NCBI RefSeq assembly: GCF_050943655.1
Contig: NZ_JBMNPQ010000027.1
Coordinates: forward strand, 1 to 20,406
Direction of reading: 5' to 3'
DNA length: 20,406 nucleotides
DNA from: Peptoniphilus_A sp050943655
Lineage (GTDB): Bacteria > Bacillota > Clostridia > Tissierellales > Peptoniphilaceae
Below, piece by piece: positions 7,544-15,855 of the stretch (within the stretch, counting starts at the first letter, position 1; the number at the start of each line of letters is the position of its first letter). The notes under the pieces were generated by a model that saw only the letters and a program-made list of their open reading frames with translations, was not told the DNA's origin and did no database searches. A program made the translations under genes and the position numbers.

Positions 7544-9003
7544 TATAATCCCTCGTTTTCTAATTCTTCTTCCTCAATTTTTTCTGTTTCTTCTTTTGCA
7601 AATTCGTCTAAATTACTTGCATCGTCTTTTTCTTTATTTTCTTTGTAATATCTTTCGATTAGACTATCGTCGATTCTCTTTAGTTCTCTCTTTGGTATTA
7701 GTCCAAGTAATTCCCAACCGATGTCAAGTGTCTCTTCGATTGATCTATTTGTTTGGAAACCTTGAGATACATATTTTTCTTCAAATTTTTCGGCAAATTT
7801 TGCAAAAGCTTTGTCAGTTTCTGTCAGTGCAGTTTCACCAAGGATTGCAGATAATTCTTTTGCCTCTTTACCTGCAGTGTATGCTGCATAAATTTGGTTC
7901 ATTGTATCTGCGTGGTCTTCACGAGTCTTGCCCTTGCCGATACCTTTATCTTTAAGTCTTGATAGTGAAGGTATGGCATTAATTGGTGGCTCAAGACCTT
8001 GTTTATATAGTTCTGTTGAAAGAATTATTTGTCCTTCTGTGATATATCCTGTAAGGTCAGGGATTGGGTGAGTGATGTCGCCCTCTGGCATTGTAAGGAT
8101 TGGAATTTGTGTTATTGATCCATTTCTGCCCTTTATTTTTCCAGCTCTTTCGTATATTCCTGCAAGGTCAGTGTATAGATAACCTGGGTAACCACGTCTT
8201 CCTGGTACTTCTTTTCTTGCTGCAGATACTTCACGAAGTGCTTCGGCATAATTTGTCATGTCTGTCAAAATTACAAGCACGTGCTTGTCTTGTTCAAAGG
8301 CAAGGTATTCTGCACAAGTTAGTGCCATCTTTGGTGTTGCAAGTCTTTCGATTGCCGGGTCATCGGCAAGGTTTATAAATAAAACTGATCTATCTATGGC
8401 GCCAGTTTTTGTAAGGTCGTCGATAAAGTACTGAGCCTCTTCAAAGGTAATTCCCATTGCCGCAAATACTACTGCGAAGTCTCCACCAGAAAGTACTGTG
8501 GCTTGACGTGCAATTTGTGCTGCAAGCTCGTTGTGTGGAAGTCCTGCTGCAGAAAATATTGGAAGTTTTTGTCCCCTAACAAGTGTGTTAAGCCCGTCAA
8601 TTACAGAAATTCCTGTTTGAATAAATTCTGATGGGAAGTCACGAGACACTGGGTTTATTGCTGTACCGTTGATGTCTATTTTTTCTTTTGGAATAATTTT
8701 TGGTCCGCCGTCCATTGGTGTTCCAAGTCCGTCAAAGACTCTACCAATCATGTCTGGAGATACTCCAAGTTCTAGAGGTTTGCCCAAAAATCTTACATTT
8801 GTGTCTTGTAAGTTGATTCCACTTGAGCCTTCAAAAATTTGAACCATGGCCTTGTCACCTTCGATTTCGATAACACGACCACGTCTTCTCTCTCCAGTTT
8901 GAAGTTCAATATCTACTAGTTCTTCGTAGGTAACTCCTTCGACGCCTTCTACAGCCATAAGAGGGCCAACTACTTCTGTGACTGATTTATATTCTTTAAG
9001 CAT
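7543..9003 (-). CDS. ntpB: V-type ATPase subunit B (regulatory, non-catalytic head subunit)
   Basis: The 486-residue product alternates with subunit A in the cytoplasmic hexameric head. The sequence YKSVTEVVGPL opens the beta-barrel domain. The nucleotide-fold region has SAAGLPHNELAAQIARQA in place of a Walker A P-loop, as expected of the non-catalytic subunit. RRGYPGYLYTDLAGIYERAG and SLSRLKDKGIGKGKTR are B signatures. The start is taken at ATG 9003: AGGAGGT lies ten bases before it, and its first eight bases overlap the subunit A stop. A GTG four codons earlier is less likely because it overlaps that ribosome site. The last ~30 residues (KEKDDASNLDEF, then EETEKIEEEELENEGL) form an acidic extension beyond the usual ~460-residue length. 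Confidence 0.96.
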   Translation of the reverse strand: MLKEYKSVTEVVGPLMAVEGVEGVTYEELVDIELQTGERRRGRVIEIEGDKAMVQIFEGSSGINLQDTNVRFLGKPLELGVSPDMIGRVFDGLGTPMDGGPKIIPKEKIDINGTAINPVSRDFPSEFIQTGISVIDGLNTLVRGQKLPIFSAAGLPHNELAAQIARQATVLSGGDFAVVFAAMGITFEEAQYFIDDLTKTGAIDRSVLFINLADDPAIERLATPKMALTCAEYLAFEQDKHVLVILTDMTNYAEALREVSAARKEVPGRRGYPGYLYTDLAGIYERAGKIKGRNGSITQIPILTMPEGDITHPIPDLTGYITEGQIILSTELYKQGLEPPINAIPSLSRLKDKGIGKGKTREDHADTMNQIYAAYTAGKEAKELSAILGETALTETDKAFAKFAEKFEEKYVSQGFQTNRSIEETLDIGWELLGLIPKRELKRIDDSLIERYYKENKEKDDASNLDEFAKEETEKIEEEELENEGL

Positions 9004-10768
9004 CTTCTTCGGCACCTCCTACTTCTAATTTTTTAAGTGACTTATCAATTTCTTCTTTTATGCTGTCAATTTCTTCTAATTTTTCATTGTCGACGTATTT
9101 CATTCTGGCAATACTCTCTTTAACATCAAGTCCTTCAATTTCGTTAAAGTATGCACCATTATCTAGTGCTTCCAATGATTTGTCGTAGAAATAAAGTATA
9201 GTGTCTAGCATCTTGTATTGTTTTTCTAGCGGACAGAATGTGTCAACGTCGTGGAAGGCATTTTGTTGCAAAAAGTCCTCTCTTATTGACTTTGTAATGT
9301 CAAGTTTTAGTTGGTCAACTTCAGAAAGTGTGTCACGTCCAACTAGACGCACAACTTCAAGTAGTCCAATTTCTTCTTGCAATAGTGCCATAGCTCTTTT
9401 TCTGTGTTTAGAAAAGCCTTCTTTTACATTTTCGTCTAAATATTTATCAATCTTTGACTGATATAGTGAGTATGAATCTATCCAGTTAATTGCTGGGAAG
9501 TGACGTTGATAAGAAAGGTCGTAGTCAAGCTTCCAGAATATTTTTACAATTCTAAGAGTATTTTGTGTAACTGGTTCAGAAATATCTCCTCCTGGAGGCG
9601 ATACCGCACCGATTACTGAAAGAGCTCCTTCTCTTTCTTCTTTGCCGTTTACTATTACACGTCCTGCTCTTTCGTAGAACTCTGCAATTCTTGATGCAAG
9701 GTATGCTGGATAACCTTCATCACCAGGCATCTCTTCCAAACGTCCACTCATTTCACGAAGAGCCTCTGCCCAACGTGATGTAGAGTCTGCCATCATGGCA
9801 ACAGAATATCCCATATCGCGGAAATATTCTGAAATTGTAATTCCTGTGTAGATAGATGCTTCACGGGCAGCTACCGGCATATTAGATGTGTTTGCGATTA
9901 AAACTGTTCTCTCCATAATGGACTTGCCAGTTACTGGGTCAATTAGTTCTGGAAATTCCATCAGTACGTCAGTCATTTCGTTTCCACGTTCTCCACAACC
10001 TACATACACAACGATTTGTGCATCGGCCCACTTAGCAAGTTGGTGTTGTACTACAGTTTTTCCTGAACCAAAGGGTCCCGGTATTGCCGCAGTTCCTCCC
10101 TTAGTTATAGGGAAAAATGTATCTATAACTCTTTGTCCTGTAACTAGAGGTTCTTTTGGGTCAACTTTTTTTGCATAAGGTCTGCCTCGTCTTACAGGCC
10201 ATTTTTGCATCATAGTAAGTTCTTTGTCGCCGTCTTTTGTTTCTAGGACTGCAACTGTATCAACTACTGTAAAGGATCCACTTTCAATACTTTTTAGTTT
10301 TCCATCTACGCCATTTGGCACCATGATTTTATGTGTAACTACATCAGTTTCTTCAACTGTTCCAATTACATCTCCAGCTACAAGTTCATCTCCAACTTTT
10401 GCAACTGGAACAAATTCCCATTTCTTTTCTCTATTTAAGGGGTTTACTGTAACTCCTCTTCTTAAAAAGTCTCCGGCTTCGTCTTTTAACATTTCAAGAG
10501 GTCTTTGAATTCCGTCAAACATCTCTTGCAACATCCCAGGTCCAAGTTCAACAGAAAGAGGTGCTCCTGTAGTATAAACGTCATCTCCAGGCCCAATTCC
10601 AGTTGTCTCTTCATAAACCTGAATAGAAGCTTTATCCCCTCTCATTTCTATAACTTCTCCTATTAATTTATCCTTAGATACTTCTACCACGTCGTAGACA
10701 TTGGCATCTTCCATGCCCTCTGCCACAACAAGTGGTCCGGATACTTTAATTATCTTTCCTGATTTCAA
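8996..10768 (-). CDS. ntpA: V-type ATPase catalytic subunit A
   Basis: The 590-residue product is the ATP-hydrolysing or ATP-synthesising head subunit. The order is an N-terminal barrel (GKIIKVSGPLVVAEGMEDA), the A-specific insertion domain (about 115-190), the P-loop GPFGSGKT at 231-238, the GCGERGNEM segment with the probable catalytic glutamate at 260, the Walker B region MMADSTSRWAEALREMSGR around 325-343, and the helical C-terminus. Length is normal for the family. The start codon is TTG, preceded by GGAGGAG and five bases. No ATG lies nearby, and the family N-terminus (MKTGKI-like) begins exactly here, so a TTG start is well supported. The gene lies 12 bases after subunit F and overlaps subunit B by eight bases. 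Confidence 0.97.
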   Translation of the reverse strand: MKSGKIIKVSGPLVVAEGMEDANVYDVVEVSKDKLIGEVIEMRGDKASIQVYEETTGIGPGDDVYTTGAPLSVELGPGMLQEMFDGIQRPLEMLKDEAGDFLRRGVTVNPLNREKKWEFVPVAKVGDELVAGDVIGTVEETDVVTHKIMVPNGVDGKLKSIESGSFTVVDTVAVLETKDGDKELTMMQKWPVRRGRPYAKKVDPKEPLVTGQRVIDTFFPITKGGTAAIPGPFGSGKTVVQHQLAKWADAQIVVYVGCGERGNEMTDVLMEFPELIDPVTGKSIMERTVLIANTSNMPVAAREASIYTGITISEYFRDMGYSVAMMADSTSRWAEALREMSGRLEEMPGDEGYPAYLASRIAEFYERAGRVIVNGKEEREGALSVIGAVSPPGGDISEPVTQNTLRIVKIFWKLDYDLSYQRHFPAINWIDSYSLYQSKIDKYLDENVKEGFSKHRKRAMALLQEEIGLLEVVRLVGRDTLSEVDQLKLDITKSIREDFLQQNAFHDVDTFCPLEKQYKMLDTILYFYDKSLEALDNGAYFNEIEGLDVKESIARMKYVDNEKLEEIDSIKEEIDKSLKKLEVGGAEEDA

Positions 10769-10780
10769 TAAAGCTCCTCC

Positions 10781-11089
10781 TTAAAATATATTGGCTCCTA
10801 CTGCCTTTTCTGCGTTCTTGTTTAGTTTTTCCATTCCAATTCCGAGGCTGCCTTTGTTAGATGGTATTAAAATAATTGCTGGTACAAGGCGCGCGTCGTA
10901 TCTATCGATAGTGTTTGGAATTTTGGCAGCTAATTCTTCTGTAACAAATATTACTCCATAGTCCTCTTTTGCAAGTTTATCTATAGTAGCTCTTGCATGA
11001 TCTTTTTCATAAGATACAAATACATCGACTCCCACTGCTTTAAAGGAAAGGACTGAGTCTTTATCTCCAATTACTGCAATTTTATACAT
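10781..11089 (-). CDS. ntpG: V-type ATPase subunit F
   Basis: The 102-residue product is the small central-stalk subunit that binds subunit D; it is called NtpG in Enterococcus and subunit F in general V/A-ATPase naming. The sequence MYKIAVIGDKDSVLSFKAVG is the family's Rossmann-like opening, and EDYGVIFVTEELAAKIP and LVPAIILIPSNKGSLGIGM follow as usual. An ATG at 11134 would add 15 residues but would run 50 bases into subunit C and lacks family support. The ATG at 11089 overlaps the subunit C stop by eight bases, with an AGAGGAAA site about 14 bases upstream, inside the C gene. Confidence 0.94.
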   Translation of the reverse strand: MYKIAVIGDKDSVLSFKAVGVDVFVSYEKDHARATIDKLAKEDYGVIFVTEELAAKIPNTIDRYDARLVPAIILIPSNKGSLGIGMEKLNKNAEKAVGANIF

Positions 11090-12071
11090 AATTATCACGC
11101 AACTTTCCTCTGATAAATTCTTTGTCGAGTCCATTTAACTTTGCAACTAAAACTATTCGTAGATTTTTGATTTCCATTTCCTTTGCAAGTGCAAATGCAA
11201 AAATTACTTCAGGACCAAAGGTAGTGTATTTAACTTCCTTTATTAAATCTACAAAGAAATTGTCCATTTCAAGTTCAAAATCTGTAAGAGTTCCCTTTTC
11301 TTTGTAATTTTCAAGGCCCTTCTTGACATATTTATAAACTTCAAGCTTCTTTAGAGTTTCGCTTTCGCCTACATCAGCTTTTAGAAGGTAGTAGTAGGAA
11401 TCTTTTGCAATATTTCCTCCGTCAATTAGAACTTTGGATAAATATTCACTTCCTTCTCCCTCTGCCTTTACTCTAAGAAGTGTCCTTATATTAGTGAAGT
11501 CGATTAAGTTTTTTGCATATCTTATAAATAAATCAACTTCTGATTTTTCTGCAATTTCAAGTAACTCTTTAAAATACTCTTTGTCGAGATACACATCAAT
11601 TATCTGTGGATTTTTTGTATCTTCGTAAAGCTTTTTAGCTTTTAAAAGCGTTTCTTCGTACTTATCTTTTGAAGACTCTTTTTGAAATACTTCTCTAAAG
11701 CCCTTTATATCAAAATCGCCTACATCGACATAAATGTGAGTAAAATCTTCTTTTTCAATTTCTTCTTTAACTAATACTTTTAAGTTGTGATAAAAATATT
11801 TTAAGCTCACCATATCAACTGGTGCGCTTTCAGGAGAAAGTTCATAAAGCATTCTGTAGGTATTTACAAGTTCTTTAGAAAGCATCTGTTCATATTTTGT
11901 AGGAGAGGTAAGTTTATTTATATATTCGTTATAAACTGTATCCGATAAAGCTCTAAGCGTATCTTCCAGTGATTCTTGTTCGGCAAGTCTAATAAAGTTT
12001 TCACTCTTTAGAAGCTTTTTTTCCTGGATTCTTATGCGAGTTGAACTTTGGATAAATTTATTTCTATCCAT
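11082..12071 (-). CDS. ntpC: V-type ATPase subunit C (d-type, rotor-to-shaft connector)
   Basis: The 329-residue product belongs to the C/AC39 (subunit d) family, a funnel-shaped all-helical protein that joins the central stalk to the membrane rotor ring. The N-terminus (SSTRIRIQEKKLLKSENFIR) matches the usual bacterial form, and the C-terminal LAKEMEIKNLRIVLVAKLNG region is highly characteristic. Length is normal. A GGAGG site lies eight bases before the ATG. The gene begins ten bases after subunit E and its last codons overlap subunit F. Confidence 0.94.
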   Translation of the reverse strand: MDRNKFIQSSTRIRIQEKKLLKSENFIRLAEQESLEDTLRALSDTVYNEYINKLTSPTKYEQMLSKELVNTYRMLYELSPESAPVDMVSLKYFYHNLKVLVKEEIEKEDFTHIYVDVGDFDIKGFREVFQKESSKDKYEETLLKAKKLYEDTKNPQIIDVYLDKEYFKELLEIAEKSEVDLFIRYAKNLIDFTNIRTLLRVKAEGEGSEYLSKVLIDGGNIAKDSYYYLLKADVGESETLKKLEVYKYVKKGLENYKEKGTLTDFELEMDNFFVDLIKEVKYTTFGPEVIFAFALAKEMEIKNLRIVLVAKLNGLDKEFIRGKLRDNYV

Positions 12072-12081
12072 AAATTACCTC

Positions 12082-12636
12082 CTAATCCTTAAAGAGTTCT
12101 TCTGCTAAATATTTTTCTAAATCCTCTCTAGAAGATTCTAAAACATATTCAAAGTCTCCATTGTAGAGGATATTTCCCTTATGGAGCTTAAATCCATTTT
12201 CTACATCTTTATCTGAAATTTTAACTCCAAGGCCAGCTGATTTGACAGCTTCTTTGTATCTTTTTGGAACTTCGAGTTCATCATCTTCAGATAGTGTTAC
12301 ATCTTTTAAATTATTTTTTACATATGAAATAAAGTCTTCTTCACTTAAATTTTCAAGTTCCTTTAAAACTTCATTTAGTAGTTCTTGTACTTTTTCTTGT
12401 TTAGCTGAAATTATCATATCTCTGGCTTTTAACTTTGCTTGAGATGTTGAACGTGCGAGAATTTTATTTCTCTCATTGCGAGTGTCTCTATAAATCTGCG
12501 CAACTTTCTTGCGTCCTTTTTCCTTACCATCTTCAATGATTTCATCTCTTCTTTCTTCAGCCACCTTGATGATAACATCAGCCTTATTTTGTGCATCGTC
12601 TGTAATTTTAGCTAATATGTTATCTAATCCCTTCAT
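12082..12636 (-). CDS. ntpE: V-type ATPase subunit E (peripheral stalk)
   Basis: The 184-residue product has a charged, coiled-coil N-terminal half (about 1-95, rich in Glu, Lys and Arg) and a globular C-terminal half, the layout of the E subunit. In V/A-ATPases it pairs with the small H/G subunit to make the stator that holds the head still. The C-terminal half includes KDVENGFKLHKGNILYNGDF, typical of the family. The start is ATG 12636, and its AGGTGA ribosome site overlaps the TAG stop of subunit K. Primary-sequence conservation is low in this family, so the call rests partly on operon position between K and C. Confidence 0.92.
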   Translation of the reverse strand: MKGLDNILAKITDDAQNKADVIIKVAEERRDEIIEDGKEKGRKKVAQIYRDTRNERNKILARSTSQAKLKARDMIISAKQEKVQELLNEVLKELENLSEEDFISYVKNNLKDVTLSEDDELEVPKRYKEAVKSAGLGVKISDKDVENGFKLHKGNILYNGDFEYVLESSREDLEKYLAEELFKD

Positions 12637-12644
12637 AGTATCAC

Positions 12645-13115
12645 CTATGCTCTAAATAGGATAAAGAAAGAAATTGCAAAAGCTAGAATTGCATAAAGCT
12701 CAACCATTACTGCAAAGATAATACCCTTTGCTTGTTGTTCTTCGTTTTTAGCTAGAATGTTTATACCTGCAACAGATACTTTACCTTGTGCAATTGCAGA
12801 AATAAGTCCTGCAAGACCTATTACAGCACCACTAGCCATGTACATAAATCCTGTATCTACAGGAGTATCTACTGATAATCTAAATAAAATAAATAGTCCG
12901 ATTACGAAACCGTAAAGTCCTTGTGTACCTGGTAGAAGTTGAAGTACTAGAGATTTACCAAATTTTTCTGGTTCATCGATTACAACTCCTGCGGCAGCTT
13001 CCCCTGCCATTCCTACTCCTTTGGCAGATCCAGCACCTGCAAGTGCAACTGCTAAGAATATTCCAATTGATCCCATCATTAATCCGCCATATTGTGAAAT
13101 TAATTCATTAAACAT
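12645..13115 (-). CDS. ntpK: V-type ATPase subunit K (membrane rotor, Na+-binding type)
   Basis: The 156-residue hydrophobic product has four transmembrane helices made of two fused hairpins (GIFLAVALAGAGSAKGVGMA and LAGLISAIAQ begin the halves), the 16-kDa proteolipid size. The ion-binding glutamate is E139 in VMVELYAILAF. L61, T64, Q65, Y68 and Q110 are all present. Counting from the start Met, these are the exact positions of the Na+ site described for the Enterococcus hirae rotor ring. This strongly suggests sodium rather than proton coupling, though that is an inference. The gene begins nine bases after subunit I, and AGGAGG overlaps the upstream TAG stop. Confidence 0.97.
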   Translation of the reverse strand: MFNELISQYGGLMMGSIGIFLAVALAGAGSAKGVGMAGEAAAGVVIDEPEKFGKSLVLQLLPGTQGLYGFVIGLFILFRLSVDTPVDTGFMYMASGAVIGLAGLISAIAQGKVSVAGINILAKNEEQQAKGIIFAVMVELYAILAFAISFFILFRA

Positions 13116-13124
13116 ATTTTCCTC

Positions 13125-15065
13125 CTAGTCTATATTAAAATAATCTGATTTTTCTATCATTTTTTCAAAAGGTATGCCTCCACCTTCGTAGAACTTGTTA
13201 AACATCTCTACATAAGTTAGCCTTGCTGTATGAACATAGGCTGATAGGTATGAAAGAAATGCGTTGAACAGTTGGAAGGCAACAAATACAACTATTGCAA
13301 AAATTTTGCCTATAATTCCTGAGCCAAAAAGCATTCCGGCAATCATGTTAATTGCAAGTCCCAAGAAGGAACCTGATAATACAAGTGCCATAAGTCTTAG
13401 ATAAGAAACGAAATCTCCAAGATAAGATGTAATACCATATAGAGAATAAATTCCCCATCCAATTTTTCCTGCTGTAGACTTTTCATTACGTCCACCAGTG
13501 GCTACAATTCCAATCATTCCAAGTATCATAACTATCAAAAATACTTTTTTATAAGGTGCAAGTGCTGCAATTGGTCCGCCAAGTAGCATTCCAATTATAC
13601 CTATAAGTGACATGTACCAAAATCCAACATCATAAAGTGCATCTTTTGGTTTTCCATCTCTAATATTCATATATGCCTTGATTCCAAGTGCGAAGAAAAT
13701 ATGAATACCACCTAGTATTAGTGAAATTATAACTAGTAATGTTGAGTCCTCTGCGGGGTCTATTAAACTTGGCAGTTCAATAATTCCGCCAAAGAACGAA
13801 CCAAATATTACACCAAATATTATTGTCGATATGGACAAATAATTAAAGAATTTTAAAAATCTTCTTTTTGATTCTGTCAAATTAAATTTCTTAAGTGCAA
13901 TTAATGTTCCCAAAAATACTAATAAGCCGTAACCAAAGTCCCCGACCATTATTCCTGCAAATATAAAATAAAAAGGTGCAAAGAATGGTGTTGGGTCAAT
14001 TTCATTGTACCTTGGCATTGCATACATCTCTGTCATTAGCTCAAACGGGCTGACAAAGGAATTGTTTTTTAATAAAATTGGAACTTCTTTTGAGTCTTTT
14101 TCAGCATCTTCGGCGCTTAGATAATAATTTTCGCCGCAAACTTTTTTAATCTCGTTCTCAAATTCTTTTAATTTATTTTCCGGCACATAACCTTCGATTA
14201 AATCAAGCTCTGCTGTCTTTAGGAATTTTTCCTGTGACATAATCTTGATTTTTTCGTTTCGATAAAATTCATAGGTTATTTTAAAATCTTCTAAATATTT
14301 TACATATTTTTTTAGTTTTTCATCAATTTCTTTATTCTTTTCAAAAAGAGCTTCTTTTCTTTTTTCGTAAGAGTTTATCTCTTCTGCCACGGCTTTTTTT
14401 GCCTTTATATTTACATTTGTAAATCCATAAGTCGCAAGCAATTCTTTGATATCATTTTCAATAGATGAGTCCGATATAATTAGGTAGTAATAATAATTTT
14501 TATCTTGTGAAACTCTATCGATATATGAAAGCTCAAGTTTTGAAATATCCTCTTCAAATTCTAATGCGTATTTAGATGAGATGGTTCCAGTGTAAACATT
14601 TACAGCTCTAATGCTTTCCAAATCTTTTATTGGAGATTCTATTTTCTTCCAAGGTCTCAACTCTTCTATTTTGGAGTCGATATTTTGTACTTCACTTTTG
14701 TTCTTATCTTTTTCTCCTAATAATTCTTTTATTTCTCCATCTATCTTTTCAAAAGGAAAACTCAAGGCGCGTTCTTCTAAGCTTTCTAGACTTATGTCTT
14801 CGACGCCCTCTTTTAAACTTTTGATCAAACTTTCTTTTTCTTTAAACGTAAGTAAAAGATCAATGTCGTCTTTAGATCTTTTCACCTTAGAGTCAATTTC
14901 AATAAGTTCTTCAGATGATCTTGGTCTTGTAAAATCTTCATCTACTTCATCGAAATTAGTTTCTACAAGATGCACATAATTAAACTTTTGAAATCTATCT
15001 AAAAGCTTTTTCCTATCTTCATCAAAAGTAAAGAGGCTAAATTTTTTCATTTTAACTATTGCCAT
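13125..15065 (-). CDS. ntpI: V-type ATPase subunit I (membrane stator, a-subunit)
   Basis: The 646-residue product has a soluble N-terminal half (about 1-355) with long coiled coils that contacts the peripheral stalks, and a membrane half (about 356-620) with roughly seven or eight helices that forms the ion half-channels. Arginines in SYLRLMALVLSG (about 556) and YVHTARLTYVEMFNKFYEGG (about 615) are the conserved pair expected to face the rotor glutamate. PTPFFAPFYFIFAGIMVGD is a further family signature. Length is normal. The first 14 bases overlap the end of subunit H; AGAGGA lies about 13 bases before the ATG. A second in-frame ATG five codons later has no better ribosome site. Confidence 0.96.
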   Translation of the reverse strand: MAIVKMKKFSLFTFDEDRKKLLDRFQKFNYVHLVETNFDEVDEDFTRPRSSEELIEIDSKVKRSKDDIDLLLTFKEKESLIKSLKEGVEDISLESLEERALSFPFEKIDGEIKELLGEKDKNKSEVQNIDSKIEELRPWKKIESPIKDLESIRAVNVYTGTISSKYALEFEEDISKLELSYIDRVSQDKNYYYYLIISDSSIENDIKELLATYGFTNVNIKAKKAVAEEINSYEKRKEALFEKNKEIDEKLKKYVKYLEDFKITYEFYRNEKIKIMSQEKFLKTAELDLIEGYVPENKLKEFENEIKKVCGENYYLSAEDAEKDSKEVPILLKNNSFVSPFELMTEMYAMPRYNEIDPTPFFAPFYFIFAGIMVGDFGYGLLVFLGTLIALKKFNLTESKRRFLKFFNYLSISTIIFGVIFGSFFGGIIELPSLIDPAEDSTLLVIISLILGGIHIFFALGIKAYMNIRDGKPKDALYDVGFWYMSLIGIIGMLLGGPIAALAPYKKVFLIVMILGMIGIVATGGRNEKSTAGKIGWGIYSLYGITSYLGDFVSYLRLMALVLSGSFLGLAINMIAGMLFGSGIIGKIFAIVVFVAFQLFNAFLSYLSAYVHTARLTYVEMFNKFYEGGGIPFEKMIEKSDYFNID

Positions 15066-15378
15066 TATTATTCACAATCCTCTCCACCACTGATTTTATC
15101 GATTCGCGGGCCTTATCGTCAGAGAAACTAAAGGATTTTTCAATTTCTCTTTTTGCTTCTTCAATAATCGGCTGGCTGTCCTTTTCGCCTTTTATCTTTG
15201 CTTTTTCCAATATTGTCTCGCGGTTTTCTTGGGCCTGTTGAATGAATTTATCATAGGCCTCTTTGGCATCGACCTTAGCAGACTCAATAATCTCCTTGGA
15301 TTTTGAGTTCGCATCATCAATGATTTTTTTAGCATCTGCCTCAGAGTCTTTTACTCTTTTAACAGCATCTGTTGACAC
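15052..15378 (-). CDS. ntpF: V-type ATPase subunit H/G (peripheral stalk)
   Basis: This is the promoter-proximal gene of the operon. The product is a ~108-residue, highly charged, almost entirely helical coiled coil (VKRVKDSEADAKKIIDDANS onward, with alternating Ala, Lys and Glu). This is the small peripheral-stalk subunit called H or G in V/A-ATPases and NtpF in Enterococcus. It should form a heterodimeric stator with subunit E. No ATG is available at the start. Codons 15381 (TTG) and 15378 (GTG) are adjacent; the GTG is preferred because GGGGG is seven bases before it rather than four. Sequence identity is weak, so the call leans on length, helix pattern and being first before subunit I. 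Confidence 0.88.
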   Translation of the reverse strand: MSTDAVKRVKDSEADAKKIIDDANSKSKEIIESAKVDAKEAYDKFIQQAQENRETILEKAKIKGEKDSQPIIEEAKREIEKSFSFSDDKARESIKSVVERIVNNNGNS

Positions 15379-15407
15379 CAAATCACCCCCTATAAAGAAC
15401 TAAATTA

Positions 15408-15416
15408 ATTATATCA
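15408..15416 (-). promoter_or_regulatory. Extended -10 promoter of the V-ATPase operon
   Basis: The minus strand reads TGATATAAT, a perfect -10 with the TGn extension, 30 bases from the GTG start of the first gene. A recognisable -35 is lacking. The predicted leader is short, about 20-25 bases. Confidence 0.65.
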
Positions 15417-15435
15417 CTAATATATATTTAATAAA

Positions 15436-15477
15436 AGAATATCCTTAAAACTTATTAATAGACTAAAAGGATATTCT
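15436..15477. promoter_or_regulatory. Perfect 11-bp inverted repeat directly upstream of the V-ATPase promoter
   Basis: AGAATATCCTT (15436-15446) and AAGGATATTCT (15467-15477) are perfect inverse complements separated by 20 bases. The right edge of the promoter's -35 region touches the repeat. It may be a regulator site. Read on the minus strand the stem is followed by TTTATT, so a weak terminator that insulates the operon is the alternative. Confidence 0.55.
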
Positions 15478-15492
15478 AAAAATGTGATATAA

Positions 15493-15515
15493 GGTTAACT
15501 AAATAATTGTTAACC
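15493..15515. promoter_or_regulatory. Second inverted repeat upstream of the V-ATPase operon
   Basis: GGTTAAC (15493-15499) and GTTAACC (15509-15515) form a perfect 7-bp inverted repeat with a 9-base AT-only spacer. The spacing suits a dimeric DNA-binding protein. No specific regulator is recognised. Confidence 0.4.
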
Positions 15516-15599
15516 ACGGATAGATATTTTATACCCAAATTATCGTCCTTTTATTTATGAAATTTCAACTTAGCTTATAAATTATTGACATATAGAAAA

Positions 15600-15628
15600 T
15601 AAAAAACAGCTGGATTTCTCCAACTGTC
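15600..15628 (-). terminator. Intrinsic terminator (original terminator of the nitrilase-family gene)
   Basis: The minus strand has CAGTTGG/CCAGCTG with a six-base loop followed by TTTTTTATTTT. The half-stem and adjoining sequence (CCAACTGTCAAATAATTA on the plus strand) are repeated with one mismatch at 15841, next to the nitrilase stop codon. This suggests that a single terminator was split by the element between the two copies. Confidence 0.8.
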
Positions 15629-15643
15629 AAATAATTAAAAAAA

Positions 15644-15815
15644 TAGCAAAGCTCTAAAGAAATCTTATCCTATGGAAGAAATTGTAGAAAATTCAACTTG
15701 AAGCAAATCGCCCGAAAATCACACTGTTTGAACGAAGTGAGTTTGTGATTTTCAGATTTGCAAAAGTATGAGATTTTCCAATTTCTGTAATGAGATAAGA
15801 TTTCTTGAGCTTTGT
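15644..15815. repeat. Long palindromic element inserted at a duplicated terminator half
   Basis: The ends are nearly inverse (GCAAAGCTCTAAAGAAATCT and AGATTTCTTGAGCTTTG), continue inward through CTTATC/GATAAG and GAAATT/AATTTC, and contain a second inner palindrome (GCAAATCG..CGAAAATCACAC with GTGATTTTCAGATTTGC) whose loop includes GAACGAAGTGAG. About 170 bases could fold into one long hairpin. On the minus strand the hairpin is followed by seven T. No open reading frame is present. It resembles a miniature inverted-repeat element and is unrelated in sequence to the main repeat family of the window. Confidence 0.75.
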
Positions 15816-15855
15816 CTATAGCATAACAGTTTTAAAAAAACCAACTGTCAAATGA

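Noticed and set aside
11090..11134. Longer start for V-ATPase subunit F
   Set aside because: It would add 15 residues unlike the family N-terminus and overlap subunit C by 53 bases. The ATG at 11089 matches the family start.
15644..15815. Riboswitch or T-box leader for the V-ATPase operon
   Set aside because: The structure is upstream of the mapped promoter and separated from it by a terminator. It has no T-box or known riboswitch core and is better explained as an inserted palindromic element.
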